Positions 1 through 12,977 of a stretch of 64,000 nt of DNA are shown piece after piece. Position numbers and translations under genes: made by a program. This DNA comes from Adenophora triphylla var. japonica. Its lineage: Eukaryota; Streptophyta; Magnoliopsida; Asterales; Campanulaceae. The stretch covers positions 124,001 through 188,000 of the forward strand of contig JAFEMH010001350.1 in the NCBI GenBank assembly GCA_022495995.1. Reading direction: 5' to 3'. How positions within the stretch are numbered: the first letter of the stretch is position 1; every line of letters begins with the position of its first letter. The notes under the pieces are model-generated. The model had not been told where the DNA came from. It saw only the letters and a program-made list of their open reading frames with translations, and did not search any database.

Positions 1-2133
1 ATCAGACCGATGGAGGACCAAGTAAGATCAAATCCCCGTAAACTTGGTCTCGAAGCCGAAAAGCAATTGGTAAGTGCAAACTTGAAAGTCAAGAACATTC
101 TTCAAAAGAGTGTAAATGACTCTCTAGCCCAAGAAATTGCTAAGGAACCAAATGCCGTAACCGCATGGGCTCTTATTCAAACCAAGTTCACTAAACACTC
201 CAGTTGTTAGGACACAAAACTTGTACAACTTGCTTAGGCAATTAGACAATTTCAAGTTCTACCCTCGGAGAAAAGGTGAGTGCCGCCGCCCAAGGTTTGA
301 GAACCTTGTTAGATCAATTACCGATCATGGAAAAACATTTGAACAACAAGATCTCGCCTCAAGATTTACTCAAATCTCCTCAAGAATATGAGAAGGTAGC
401 ATTACCTATTAGAGAAGGATCTCGAATGGAGCACCATGACAGCTTGAGCAATATTTTGGAAAGCTTGAAGCTTATGAACCGGAAGGTATGATAAAATTCC
501 ATCAGCCTCCATTTCACAAACCTTAGCTTTAATCGCACAAGAACCCGTCAACAAGCCAATCACTCACCATGACATTGAGACCATTGTCAACAATGCTCTT
601 CAAAAGATAAACATCGCCTCCAAATCACAAGAAACAGATCTCCCAAGAAGACATTCCAAGCCTCATTTCCATGGCCGTCGAAATGCCATGAAATTTCAAA
701 AGAAATCTTTTGACAAGAAATTCAATCCCTCCACCTCTAATGCCCAACAAGACAAATTTACAAGAAGACAATTGATTGCTTCAATTGTGGAAAGCAAGGA
801 CATTACTCATCCGATTGCCCCGAACCAAGGAAACCTAGGGACAATCGTACAGCCTAAGAAGATGACCTACTCAAAAGAGATCATTCACGTTTCTAAGTGC
901 AACCGGCTACAATTGCTCCAAAAATAAACATGACAAAAACAAAGAGCAAGTCATGATTGCCGACTCATCAAAATTCAAAGATGAAGAGTATATGTCAAGT
1001 GATGACTCGAAATTGAAGGAGAAGAAGCCATGATATGCCTTATGGTCAAGATGATGAAGAATCGACAATGAGGAAGAGATGGAAGCACTTGTCGCCGCCG
1101 ATGAACTAAAAGAGGTACATGATTTTAACTCTTTAAATATTGATGGTTTTAAACAATTAGTTTGCACTCTTTTTAATTCAAACCAAAAAACAAAAACTAG
1201 CTTTGCTTCATTGGTCAATGAGAACCTTTCCCAATCCTCAACCATTGACAACCTCACAAAACCATTTCGAGCTTGAAAAAGCATGCCAAGGGCTAAGAGA
1301 TCAATGCATCATGCTTGAAAAACAAAACATGGATCCGATAAATGAGACATCTAATAATCATGAAAATTGTCAAAAACTCGCAATCTTGAAAAAGAAAATG
1401 ATGCTCTTAAAAAGAAAATAGATTCATGGAACATGTCAAGCAAAGCATTATCTCTTTTCACCTACACCCAAAGGCGTCCCAAGTGACAAAACAGGATTGG
1501 TGCCGATGATCCTACACAAAAAGTGTACACTCCTCCCACCGGTGAAAGGGCCATTGAAAAATGGTTCTAGAAAACCCGAGCTCGGGCAAACTATCAAACT
1601 CAAACCTATCCCATTCAAACCAAAGGAAAAGAAAAGGAAATCTTGGGTGGCCCTAGTCAATCAAAGGAAGGACCAAATAAAATTCAAGGAAGCAAGTTTA
1701 TTTGGGTTCAAAAAGGGGCCAATATAAAGGAAGAAGTCAAGCCGCAAAGGTGCTAGTCACCAAGCCCCGTCGTCGACGCCCAAGGGTTGACAATGTACCA
1801 AGGCATGACAGACACCAAGTTCCTCTAAACAACAAAGAACCCCAAGGCAACAAAGATTCTACAACAAGCATAAATACACCAAAAACAAAAACCTCAATGG
1901 CAATATTCAAATGGAAGAAGCCATGCACATCAAAATGACTCTCCAAGGTCATCCCATTCAAATAATTTTCGCTTCAACCCCAATACAAAGAACCCAAACC
2001 ACTACTTCAATCCTTCCCAATCCACCGGTCCTTACACCTTACATGATGCAAATCATGTCATATTACCATACCCTAAACCAGCTTCTTCAATAAGGGATCA
2101 ATGAACAATGCTAGGGCTCCAAAGAAAAACTAA
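1..2133 (+). pseudogene. gag of element A (fragmented)
   Basis: This is the capsid-nucleocapsid gene of copy A, matching B gag (18290-20605) over its whole length. The open pieces 10-210, 276-491, 688-927, 1079-1276 and 1497-1727 lie in changing frames. The zinc-knuckle region (about 770-830) is recognisable by alignment with B, but its frame is disturbed. The terminal stop TAA at 2131-2133 is shared with B. Many breaks coincide with a CTG or CAG in B that is read here with an extra or missing base next to CG; for example B GCTGCTGCAG is GTCGCCGCCG here (1091-1100). The gene may therefore be less damaged in the organism than it appears. Confidence 0.85.
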
Positions 2134-2186
2134 TCCTTTCGACCCAAAAGAATAAAAAGGGTACCATAAACCTTATTTTTTGTTTT

Positions 2187-5100
2187 GCAGTATCCAGAAA
2201 GGTCTCGGTATTTAGATAGTGGTTGTAGTAGACATATGACCTTCAATAAAGACTCGGCCGCAACAATATTCCCTAAAAATGGTCCAAATGTAACCTTTGG
2301 TGACAATTCCCAAGCTAAGGTCAAAGGATCAGAAATCTTGTTACAAAAGATATCATTTTTACTAATGTATCCTATGTAGAAGGTCTCAAACACAATTTGA
2401 TCAGATTAGTCAAATCTCGTGACAAGGGATATCATGTTGTTTGTACTAAAGACAAATGCACCGTTAAAGATAAAAACAATAAAGTCATCCTAATGGATCA
2501 AGAAAAGGAAATCTCTATTGCTTGAACTTAGAGATTGTGGAAACTTCAAATGCTCACCGCTCTTCGTCTTTCAATCAATCTGATATGTCATGGCTATGGC
2601 ACAAGAGATTGGCTCACCTCAATCACAAAACCATTTCCAAGCTTGCAAATTCCAATCTTGTCGAGGTCTACCAAAGATCCCATTCAAAAGGATAAACTTT
2701 GCAAAGCATGCCAATGTGGGAAGCAAAAGAAATCCTCATTCAAACCCAAGACCAAGTTGACACCTCAAGACCTATTGAACCGCTTCATATGGATCTTTTT
2801 GGACCCATAAGAACTAGATCTTTAGGAGGAAAAAGATACTCCCTAGTTGTTGTTGATGATTTCACAAGATTCACTTGGATCATTCTTCTTGAATCCAAAA
2901 GTGACACCCTTAGTCCGTTCTGATAAAGCTATTCAACAAAATTCAAAATCAAAAAGGGACATCCATCATCAAGATCAGATCTCGACTCATGGGAAGGAAT
3001 TTGAGAACACCGGAGTGGAAGAATATTGTGATTCAAAAGGCATAGATCACAATTTTTCAGCCCCAAGAACTCCACAAAGAAAATGGTGTTGCGTAAAGGA
3101 AAACAGAACAATCTGTGAGGCAAAGAAGAACAATGCCGTCGTAACATAATCTCCCAAAATATTTTTGGGGTGAAGTCACATTACCGCCGTGTATGTTCAA
3201 AACAAAACCCCGATCAACAAATTTCACAAGAAGACTCCATATGAATTATGGAACAACAAAGTCCCTACCATTTCCTACTTTCACAAACTTTGGAAGTAGA
3301 TGCTTCATTCACAACAATGGCAAGAACAATTTGGACAAATTTGACTCCAAAAGTGATGAAGGAATTTTTCTTGGATACTCTAACACAAGCAAAGCTTATA
3401 GAGTGTACAACAAAAGAAGACTTGTTGTGGAAGAATCTATTCATGTTGACTTTGATGAAAACAATGATCAAAGTATAACCGAATTATGTGATTTTGATGA
3501 AGGATTGGGAAATCTAGATAATCTCTCCCGAATCATCCCCCATTCTTGATTCAACTATTCTCGCCATGAACAAGATTCATCAAACCTTCCATACATGGTT
3601 CCAAGAAATTCATCCGATGCCCATCCTATGCCGCATGCCCATCAACCATCCCACTCTCATCAACAACCAATCAAGCCAACAAAGTCAACAAAGAATCTCT
3701 CCCACTTTCAATCCAATGGATGAGGAAGAAAATATTCAAATAAATAGTCATCCCTCGACCGATCTTCCTCAAAATCCTCCCTTAGCCGACAGCCAACCCT
3801 TAGCCGACAACAACCCTTAGCCGACAAACCCATCCCAATTCCTCATCTAATCCATCTTCTAACCTCCTTCCATCTTCATCCAATAATCCTCCTTCTCCTC
3901 CCAAAACCAATGATGAAACCACCATTACCCATATCATTCCACCCAATAAAGATCTTTACATCGCCCCTTCAAATTGATAAAACCCCGCCTGCATAACATT
4001 CCTTTTCTCATGAGTGCATTCATATCCCAAGTGGAACCAAAGAAGATAAATGAAGCACTCCAAGATGCCGATCGGATTGAAGCCATGGAAGAAGAACTAG
4101 AGCAGCTTTGAAAGAAACAAAGTATGGCAACTTGTTCCTAAACCAAGAAATCAAACTGTTATTGGAACAAGATGGGTTTTTAGAAACAAGATGAATGAAG
4201 AAGGTGTTGTAATTAGAAACAAGGCCAGATCAAGTTGCTCAAGGGTATAGACAAGAAGAAGGCATTGACTATGATGAGACCTTTGCACCTGTTGCAAGAC
4301 TTGAAGCTATAAGGCTATTTCTTGCCTATGCTTCATTCAAGAAGATGAAAGTTTTTCAGATGGATGTCAAGAGTGCATTTCTAAATGGAGTTTTAAATGA
4401 AAAAGTGTTTGTATCTCAACCCCGGTTTTGAGCATCCAAAATTCCCCGATCATGTATTCAAACCGAACAAAGCATTGTATGGGCTTAAACAAGCACCTAG
4501 AGCTTGGTATGACACCCTATCTAGATATCTTCTTGGAAAAGGATTCACCAAAGGACATATTGATAACACCTTGTTTATCAAAAATATGGAGATGATCGCT
4601 TGCTCATCCAAGTCTATGTTGATGACATAATCTTTGGCTCATCAAATGAGAACTTGTGCACCGAATTTGGAGATATCATGAAGGATCGCTTGAAATGAGC
4701 ATGATTGGTGAGCTCACCTTCTTCCTAGGCCTTCAAGTCAAGCAAATGAAGGAAGGAATCTTCATCAACCAAGCCAAATACTCAAGGGATATGATCAAAA
4801 AGTTTGACATGCAAACCGCATCCCCGCTAAAACTCCCTTGTCAACCACAACCAAGCTTCATGCCGATCAAGATGGTCATAATGTAAACTAACACTTTACG
4901 TAAGCTACATAGGATCTCTCCTATATCTCGATGCCTTCAAGACCGTACATTATGTTTAGTGTATGTCTATGTGCTAGGTTTCAAGCTAATCCCAAAGAAT
5001 CTCATCTCTCACCGTCAAGAGAATTTTGAGATATATCAAAGGAACCCCGATTTTGGCTTGTGGTATCCCACCGAATCCCCATTCTCCCTAGTTGGATTCA

Positions 5101-5554
5101 CCGACTCGACTATGCAGGTGCAATCTAGACAGAAAATCCACTAGTGGTGGATGCCAGCTTGTTGGATCAAGGATTATCTCATGGTCAAGCAAAAGCAAAC
5201 CTCGCTTGCAACCTCAACCGCCGAGGCCGAGTACATTGCCGCAGCTTGTGTTGTTCACAAATTCTCTACCTTAAAAGTCAACTTCAAGACTTTGGAATTG
5301 AATTATCAAACATTCCCATCTTCTCGTGACAACTCAAGTACCATTGCTATGACGTAAAATCCTGTCCAACATTCAAAAACCAAGCACATTGAAGTCGTGC
5401 ATCATTTCATCGTAGATCATGTTGAAAAAGGGAATATCAACCTTGCAAAAGTTTGCACCGAGAACAATGTCTCTGATATTCTCACAAAAGCCATGGATGA
5501 AAAAGATTTGAACTATTAAGAGCCATGCTTGGGATGATTAATATGCCAAAATAA
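2187..5554 (+). pseudogene. pol of element A: protease, integrase, RT, RNase H (fragmented)
   Basis: The copia order is clear. The protease block contains YLDSGCSRHMTF (about 2210). The integrase zinc and catalytic blocks follow (2640-3150), with HMDLFGP near 2790. The integrase C-terminus is at 3240-3540 and RT at 4020-4900. The RNase H and terminal segment runs 5040-5554 and ends in ATGCCAAAATAA, as in B. Single-base shifts divide it into at least eight open pieces. A proline/serine-rich linker lies between integrase and RT (about 3560-3990). As in B, no ATG opens pol, which sits in a different frame from the gag stop. Breaks are often at CTG/CAG positions. Confidence 0.85.
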
Positions 5555-5829
5555 AAGGGGTGTTCTTCTTAAACAAAAGAGGATTACAAACGAGTAATGC
5601 TATCACAATGTCGCTCGATAGCTATTACCTCATACACATTCCTAACAAGCCATCCACCGACACTATCAATCCAAAAGCCTTGAAAACCAAAAACAACAAA
5701 AACTTACAACAAAAACATACAAACAACCCATCAAATTCTTCTCTCTCATCTCAACTTACCCAACAAAAACTTCTTCCAAAACCAAACAATCCTCGCATCC
5801 ACTCTTTTCTCTTCAATCCTTCTCCTCTC

Positions 5830-6718
5830 GCCGTCGACATTCTTTGGAAATGTCACAGCCTCCCTGCACTTCTCCACCAAAGACTCATTCCTTCATTTCT
5901 AGCCTCCCCGAGTTGATTGCAAGGTTTGTTGGTACCTCGCAACCACACCGGATGCCTCTCCAAGAAAGGATCAATGGAAGTGATCAATATTGGAGAGAAG
6001 GACTTGCTCTTCTAGGCCACCACTCTTCAATCGGATCATATGGCTCAAGCAATCCCTCCATTGGAGTAACAAAGCTAAATTCTCCCGAAAAGGAACCATT
6101 CCCGTGATTGCAAATGGTTGACCAACATTTGACTCCACCCTCTCCACGTAGGTGCTCTTGCAGATCAAGCAACCTACAACCTGGTTGAACAGTATGAGAT
6201 GGTTGAAGAAGGAGATATATGCACTCCCGCAAAGTTATCTCCTCTACCTTCCAACAAACCAACTCCCGGAGAAAGAGAATCCCCGCTCACAGTGTATAAA
6301 GCTTATCTTGCTCAACCTTCTTCCCGATGCCTAAGCTTCTCTCCTTAGCCGTCCGAGCTCCGTCCCGCTTTTACCAACTCCCCCAATGTGTATACCCTTT
6401 CTACCTTACTCCTTCCCTTACTTGACTCTCCTTGATCAACTTTGATTGTCTTCCCAAAAGTCTTATTCCTTCTCCCTCCTTACCGTCAATCTTTTCCCCG
6501 ACAAACCTACCTCCTTCATTTCTATGTCTTCATCAACCCTCACTCTCTTTTTCTTACCCTTATCATTCACTTTCCGAACTTTCAACAATGTTGAAAGTCT
6601 CTCTATCTATCTCCATCTCATCACTCATCAAATCATCCTCACCATTTTTCCCAAAGACCAATTGTTTAGTCGTTTGAGCCATAACCTTTGGATTAAACTT
6701 TGAAGAAAATCTTCCCAT
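5830..6718 (-). pseudogene. antisense ORF of element A (unrecognised product)
   Basis: On the minus strand a protein-like reading starts with ATG at 6718-6716 (MGRFSSKFNPK) and runs leftwards with several frame breaks to about 5830. Blocks shared with the matching strand of B include KVERVYTLGELVK, RGDNFAGVH, SPSSTISY, FSFVTPMEGLL and EEWWPRRASPSLQY. Differences between copies are often conservative in this strand: MEIDRETFNIVESS here is MEIERESFNVVESS in B. I do not recognise the family. Sense-strand translation of the interval also shows some shared words, so coding on this strand is supported but not proven. The stretch lies between the end of pol and the start of the sense post-pol ORF. 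Confidence 0.55.
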
Positions 6719-7205
6719 TTTTGTTTGTAAATCAATCAATAATTTTCCTCTCAAGTTTTCATTGTTTTATAGGCAAATTTTCACCTAGCTATCTCGCATA
6801 AAGAATCATCATTCAAACTAGCTTAACTGTCAGAGATTTCTTTCAACAGCCTAGGTTAAAGCATACTTTAAGTGATTTGATCGTGTTAATTGCTCACAAT
6901 TGTCACTTCCTTCGCCGCCTCTTCCACTGCAAATCTCCTTGAAAAAGAGAATGTTCTTCTTGTGTTTTGTGGGAATAAATGTCTCAACATGGGGAAGGGT
7001 AAAAACCACTGTTCATATGAACAGTTACTTAACTTTGTAACCCCCAATGCTCATTAAAACACACGTACCACTCATCATTTATCTCTCTCTCTCTTTCGCA
7101 ATCACCAAAATTCCTTTTTCCTTAACCCTCGCCTTAAATTTCTTCTCTTTCCCTCTCCAATCTACCATCGTATTTCTCCAACCCTAATTCTTTTTCAAAG
7201 CATCA
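6719..7205. promoter_or_regulatory. divergent intergenic interval of element A with 16-bp palindrome
   Basis: This roughly 490-bp non-coding interval separates the start of the antisense ORF from the start of the sense post-pol ORF. It carries the perfect palindrome CTGTTCATATGAACAG at 7009-7024, which is kept unchanged in copy B. Nearby sequence (GATCGTGTTAATTGC and following) is also conserved between the copies. The arrangement suggests a shared or bidirectional promoter; this is inference from position and conservation only. Confidence 0.4.
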
Positions 7206-10200
7206 ATGGCGTATCTAAAAGCAATGTACCCGCATGCTCATGGCTACTTCATCAAACCCAACTTCTATGACTCAAGTTGGAATCCTCATCAAAGAACCGC
7301 TTGAGGTAAATGAATTACTTGATTTTATGGGAGCTAAACCCCCAATTTATGAAGAACTCGCAGAGAAATTTATTTGGTAGGAAGAAGAAACAATGAAGAT
7401 AATTCAATAATCGCCACCATAGAAAATGTAGAGATAACTATCACTCAAGATATGGTTAGTGATGTCTATGGAATCCCAAATAAAGAAGATGTCATGAAAA
7501 ATATATGGGATAGAGGATCGAAAGATTAAAGATCTGTATATGAAAAATTTCTTGGTCTTAAAGTAACCGACTTCAAAGCCGTTCAAGACAAAGCTATGGT
7601 GAAGAACAAAGATGATATCTTCAAGTCAACACTGATGGATGTGGTCAACAAAGCCATTGATGGCAAACAATCCTCATTTGACCAAATGGGATCAAATGAG
7701 TGGAAGCAGATGCTCAGCCTAATGACCAAGGATACAAATTGGTGCATTGTCCTTCTCCATAATTTCCAACTTGCTGTCTCATCCTCTACTCTCAAATTCA
7801 AGAAGCAAGGTGGAAGGATGAACAACTTCGCATTCATGAGTGGAATCCTTGAAGTTCTAATTCCAAAGCTCAAACCCGCTCTATCCAAGAAATGGTCAAG
7901 ACAAGGAAGTCAGCCGAAACAAGATGTTTCAATGAAAGAACCTTTTCATTGAAACAAAAGAAGGGAATTGTTATGAAGGCTGGGGATATGAGCCTTGAAA
8001 GTTTCAAAGAAGCCCAAGAAAAAATGCTTGAAGAAACAAGAATGAAGGTTGATCATTGGAAAGAACTGATATCTTTGGCTACTAGTAGAAGAATGAAAAG
8101 AGGAGTAAAGACAAATGTCAAGAAAACTCGGAGTGCTAAAAAGGACCGTGGTATCTCCTAGCAAAAAGAGCAAAAGCAAGGATGATCCGATAGCCGACAG
8201 TGAAGGAACCATCTCTCGATGACCCATGCTAAGAATGTTGAAGATAGAGGTGATGTTGATAGCCATGAGGTGGACACTATGGATCAAGATGATGCTGGTA
8301 ATGCTAACATAGATCCTCAAGAGCTTCAGGCAGCTCTTGCCCTATCCAAAACCCTTCACAAAGGAAAGCAACCTCAGACAGCTATCCCCTCCAGTAAGAC
8401 AACTACCAGATCAAAAGTACAATCCTCCTTAACCATTCCTTCTAAATCATTACCAAAGAAAAGAAAACTTGAAAAGAAAGCCCCCAAATCAAAGAAAACC
8501 AAAATATCTACCCCTTCCATTTCCCCAAAATCCACACCCAGCTCAGTCATCAATGCCATTAAAGCTATCCTCAATCTCAAAGAACCCTTAGATAAGCAAC
8601 CTTTAAGGGGGAACATTGATGAGAATATCTCCTCTACCCAACCTCAACAGTTAGCTAAAATCCTGAGAGCAATTGAGGCTATTGAGTTGGATGGGAAACC
8701 CCGACACCGAAAAGGCCGTTTCTTTTGTATCTTAAGGACTTTCTAAGTGAGGAAGAATCAGAGTAGCCCTAGATGAACTCGTACTTAGGTTAATGCAGAA
8801 AAGAAGTGGACCAGGTGAGTCATCTAGAAACCCCAAGGTGACAGCTATGAATGTAGATAGCCATACCTTCCCTTCCATTCCCGAGACCGAACTCTCGTAA
8901 ATGATCCCGCCCCAACCGTTGAAATTGAAAGGGGGAATCTTGATAATACTTCTAAGGTCATTCAAAATCTCAAGAAGGTTGGAGTTGAGATTAATCCCAT
9001 TCTTGTCTCAAAAGGAGACTCAATTGTGAATGCTTGCAAAGGCCTTGTGCTTGATGGAACTCAAGAAAATGAGGAAGCTATGATAGCTATCCTTGAGAAA
9101 AGGTTGGCAAAAAGTGAAGTAAGGGCAGCCTTGAATCTCCTTAAATCTCAATTCACTTCAGTGTCTCTTAATCAAAGTCTTGGCCAAACCTCGAGTCAAT
9201 CCCAACTGCTTTCAACCCAATCCTCTGCACCTTCCAAGCCACCTTCTCCAATTCCTGAAAATGAACCTTTTGAAGCCTCTCCACAAAGTCCAATACCGGG
9301 CCGGACAAGGTCAAGACATATCTCGATGCTGATCCCATTCCTAACAGTCCTCACAGTTCCCAAGTCATTCTATTCCTCCAAATCCAAAACAATCCTTCCT
9401 TCCCAAAAGGGAACCTTGGATGCTTAGCCGTGGAATTGATTTCTCTATGTCTTCCATCAAAGCAAAGAAGGACAAGGTTACCCCATGTAACTCACATCCC
9501 GTAAATAGCAAATCCCTTCACCTATCCAAAATTCGGGAACCGTCAAGAAATGGTTTGATTGTTGTAGCAAGAAACCTTGCAGGTTAGTTTTCTTTGCCTA
9601 TGAAAATGGCAACCGTCAAGAACCTCATCCACCTCCAACTTTGTTCATCAAATCCCATCCTTCCCAAAGTTCATCACTCCCAATACTCTTCTTGATTGGG
9701 AAATTCTTTTCACCCAACTCATCTCTCCATCACTCAATTCTTGCTTGTATATGCCAAAGGGTTTAGTCTTCACCCCGTGCATTGACCTTGCAAAAACACT
9801 TTTCTTTCACTCGTTTGAACAAAAGTGTGCCATTATGCTTTTATTAAGCAAAACTGCCAACATCTTTTCCCCCAACTCTTAATCCAAGAATTGAGCCATA
9901 CCTCTCACCTTTCATCACCGTAGATCCTATTAACTTCACCTCACCCAATTAAAACTCTCATTTCAAAAACTTGGTCTCTATTCCCGAGATCAAAGAATTC
10001 GTATCTTCCATTGCCGTCACCAAAGCAGAGCGTAACTGTTATTGATCTTTCCTCGTACTCGACAGCTTATGATAATGATAGTGATAATGATGCTCCCTCA
10101 AGCCCCGATCAAGACTCTCCAACAATATTTCCATCCCCTACAGCTTCCAATCCTCCTCGGCAATTCACTCATTCCTTCACTAATGCTCAAGTATCAGCTC

Positions 10201-10502
10201 ACCACAACCAGATCAATCCAAAGTGTGCCCATGCAGAGCAAGAAAACCAGGAACAAGAAGAAACATTTGTGGGGCACAATGAGAATCGAAATGATCAAAT
10301 GCCCCTTAGAAGATCTCAACTGAAGTCAAAGGAAGACAAATTCTTCAAGTATGATGAAAGGATGTCCTGGGAATGGAACAATGAGTTCTTCTACAGAGGA
10401 GTTGAGCCTGAAATGAGAAGAGAGCTAGAGGATGAAAGAAATCGAGATTCTATCACCAGGCAAGAAAGAGATGAATTCTATGATCAATTGGCCGATGAAT
10501 AA
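7206..10502 (+). pseudogene. sense post-pol ORF region of element A (env position, function unknown)
   Basis: An ATG at 7206 opens a reading related to B from 25674. The best open blocks are 7596-7952, 8219-8746, 9026-9427 and 10011-10502; the last ends in a stop at 10500-10502. The first block includes DVVNKAIDGKQSSFDQ and NWCIVLLHNFQ. The middle is lysine/serine/proline-rich and looks disordered. The C-terminus is acidic and glutamate/arginine-rich (REREL-type helix). It occupies the position where Sireviruses carry an env-like gene. I see no clear signal peptide or transmembrane helix, so 'env-like' is only positional. The N-terminal part weakly recalls the plant-transposon-associated domain of FYANL type, by impression only. 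Confidence 0.6.
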
Positions 10503-10722
10503 TTGTATTTGTTATGAAACATTTTTTTTGGTTAAAGACAATATGTTTTGTTTGCCTCGCTTGTATGACAAGATTTTGTGAACTCTTCTCATCCACGAGA
10601 TTAATTCCAAGTCTTCAATCTCATTTTGATTACCTCTGCCTGATATGATTCCTTGGATTACTTATTTTTATTATTTCTCTTATCAACTGTGAAAACATGT
10701 TCTAAATAAATCTTCCTTTACC

Positions 10723-10736
10723 AAAAAGGGGGAAAT
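10723..10736 (+). other. polypurine tract of element A
   Basis: The purine run AAAAAGGGGGAAAT lies directly before the 3' LTR and has the position and composition of the plus-strand primer. It matches the tract of B at 29222-29235 apart from one G. Confidence 0.85.
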
Positions 10737-11949
10737 TATTAGGACCTAACTTTGATCAATGTCTTAGTTAGTTGGTTTTGATAAAGGAATATATATATAG
10801 AACAGGGTTTATATCAAAAGATGTTATCTGTCATAATTCTTCACTTTGACAGCTATGAGTCCGACAAATATGATTCTTCCTTATACAATGTTTACAATCA
10901 ATCAAAAACATGAATCATAGTCACTCTCTAAGTCATCAAGATCATCAAGTGCATCTCACCCTTATTAGAGATCCTCTCTCGATAGCTAAGCATTGCCATG
11001 ATCTCGACAGCTATGACTTCGGTCCTCGACAGCCCATCTCCCTGCCTCACACCATGTTACCACAAACTCAACCAAATTAGATCCCGCATCTTCACAAACC
11101 TATCAAGTCCATCAATGAAGACCAATGAAGACCACCGAAGACCTTCTAGAAGCTCTCGCCCAAGCTCACTCTCAAGACACCTCATGAAGACTCGCATGTG
11201 GACAAGTGGGACAAAGACCAGTCAAAGCTCATTAATGTAGCCGCAACAAGTCATATTCCAACGGCTACATTGAAGGGTATAAATAGAGGATCTCTTCCTC
11301 TAACAAAATTACTGAAAAATACTCATTTTCCCAACCAAAAACCCTTTCCAAACACCCACACACACCTCCCGTAATCCACACACACACACACCAATCCTCA
11401 CCTTAAAACCCTGTTCCAAACCAAAACCTTCACCCCTAAACCTCTTCACCAACAAAAACAACCCCAAAGTGTGTTAATTCACAAACCCCAAAACCTAAGA
11501 CTCGTACTTTAGGTGTAGAATCAATTTGTAATCACTCAAGACTCGTACTTTGAGTGTATTAGTTATTTTGTAAAATCTTGAGACTGTACTTCAAGTTGTA
11601 AAAGCACTTAAGACTGTACTTTAAGTGTATCCCTAGTTGACTGTACTAATTAGGAAGAGGAAGTTCAAGGAACTTGCCTGAATCAATCATTTGTAATTTT
11701 TGTTGATTAAAGATTATAATAAAATTGATCTCACTTGTCAAGTTTGACAGTGGGGGTGGATGTAGGAGGAGTGAACTCTGAACCACTTTAAATTCTCTGT
11801 GTTATTACATTTTTGCAATCACATTCACACACTTGCATTATTTCTTTGTGTTTGTTGTCCTACCATTATTTCAAACCTCTTTTATTCCGCTGCACAATTT
11901 AAAATTCCATAGCTGTCTGATCATCTGCATACCAAGCAAGGGCCTTTCA
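10737..11949 (+). repeat. 3' LTR of element A
   Basis: This 1213-bp LTR aligns end to end with both LTRs of B. It begins TATTAGGACC rather than TGTTAGGACC and ends GGCCTTTCA. A TATA box (GGTATAAATAGAGG) lies near 11277-11290, and the repeated AAGACT(C)GTACTT motifs follow at about 11500-11650. Several CTG sites are changed to forms with CG (for example around 10977-11045), as elsewhere in this copy. Confidence 0.93.
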
Positions 11950-12111
11950 ATAAGGATCACACTATCATTTCTATTACGCCTCCCATTTTTAAATAATAAA
12001 ATCGTAAAATCTGGAGAGAAACGCATTTCTCCATAATTTATGGAGAAACGGGCCCGACTTGTCGCGCGACAATGCAGGTCAGAACACGTTTTTCCATAAG
12101 TATGACACGAC

Positions 12112-12437
12112 TCTTTTTTCTGGATATCCGTCCCAAGGCTTCTGGATATCTAGAACCTTATGAAAGTGATATCCAGAATCAGAAATTTGGCCTTGACCTT
12201 GGCCTTTGCCCCAATTTTTTTTTTCTGGATATCCGTTCCAAAACTTCTGGATATCACTATTCAATATTCTGGATATCCAGAACCTTATGAAAGTGATATC
12301 CAGAATCATAAATTTTGCCTTGGCCTTGGCCTTTGTCTCAAATCTTTTTTTCTGGATATCCATTCCAAAGCTTCTGGATATCACTATTCAATGTTCTGGA
12401 TATTCAGAACCTTATGAAAGTGATATCCAGAATCATT
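12112..12437. repeat. 127-bp minisatellite built on CTGGATATCCAG words
   Basis: Three tandem units start at 12120, 12225 and 12352. The complete unit is 127 bp; the first lacks about 22 bp and the last is cut short. Each holds CTGGATATCC words on both strands, so the array is rich in small palindromes. The ORFs crossing it on both strands are products of the repeat and not genes. Confidence 0.85.
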
Positions 12438-12977
12438 AATTTGGAGCATATCTAGTGTTAATATAACTATGAAAAATTATCATACTCTTTCACTTTTTTT
12501 TTTCTTTTTAATTCTATTTTGTAAATTTTGATAGAGGTTATGATTTTAAGTCATTTGCAGAGCTAGAATCATGCAAATGCAAATGGTGCAATTGCCCATT
12601 AGATATAAAAAAATTACTAGTATAAATTGTGTCAATTTTTTATGATAAGAGATCTTAGATATGTTAAATTTTTGCCTTCATTAATATGAAGAGAAAATAA
12701 CTAAATTTTTCGCCCCCTTTCAACAATTTTCTGGCTTCGCTAATCGAATATCTTGCATGAATGAAGTTACAATAAACTCAAATAGATGAACTTAGCATGA
12801 TGTACTACATTTTACTTGATACTTAAATGAATTTATAGGACCACGTACTTGCCTTACCATTACCATATAGCAACTTCTTTCAATGCCTGCAATTATGGAA
12901 TGTAGGGAAAGAAAACAAGTCGCCCTCTTTGATAAAAATGAAACCCCATTGCAAAAATAGATGGTTCTTAAGACTTA

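Larger units (their letters stand above)
1..11949 (+). mobile_element. Ty1/copia element A, 5' end outside window
   Basis: The order is gag, protease-integrase-RT-RNase H, an antisense ORF, a sense post-pol ORF region, a polypurine tract and a 3' LTR. It aligns throughout with the complete copy B at 17007-30449. The first base corresponds to about 18450 of B, so the 5' LTR and about 170 bp of gag lie outside the window. The bases after the LTR, ATAAG, are the presumed target duplication; its partner is off-window. The long extra region after pol and the iMet-type primer site seen in B suggest a Sirevirus-like lineage, but this is inference without a tree. All frames are broken many times, mostly at CTG/CAG sites. 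Confidence 0.9.
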
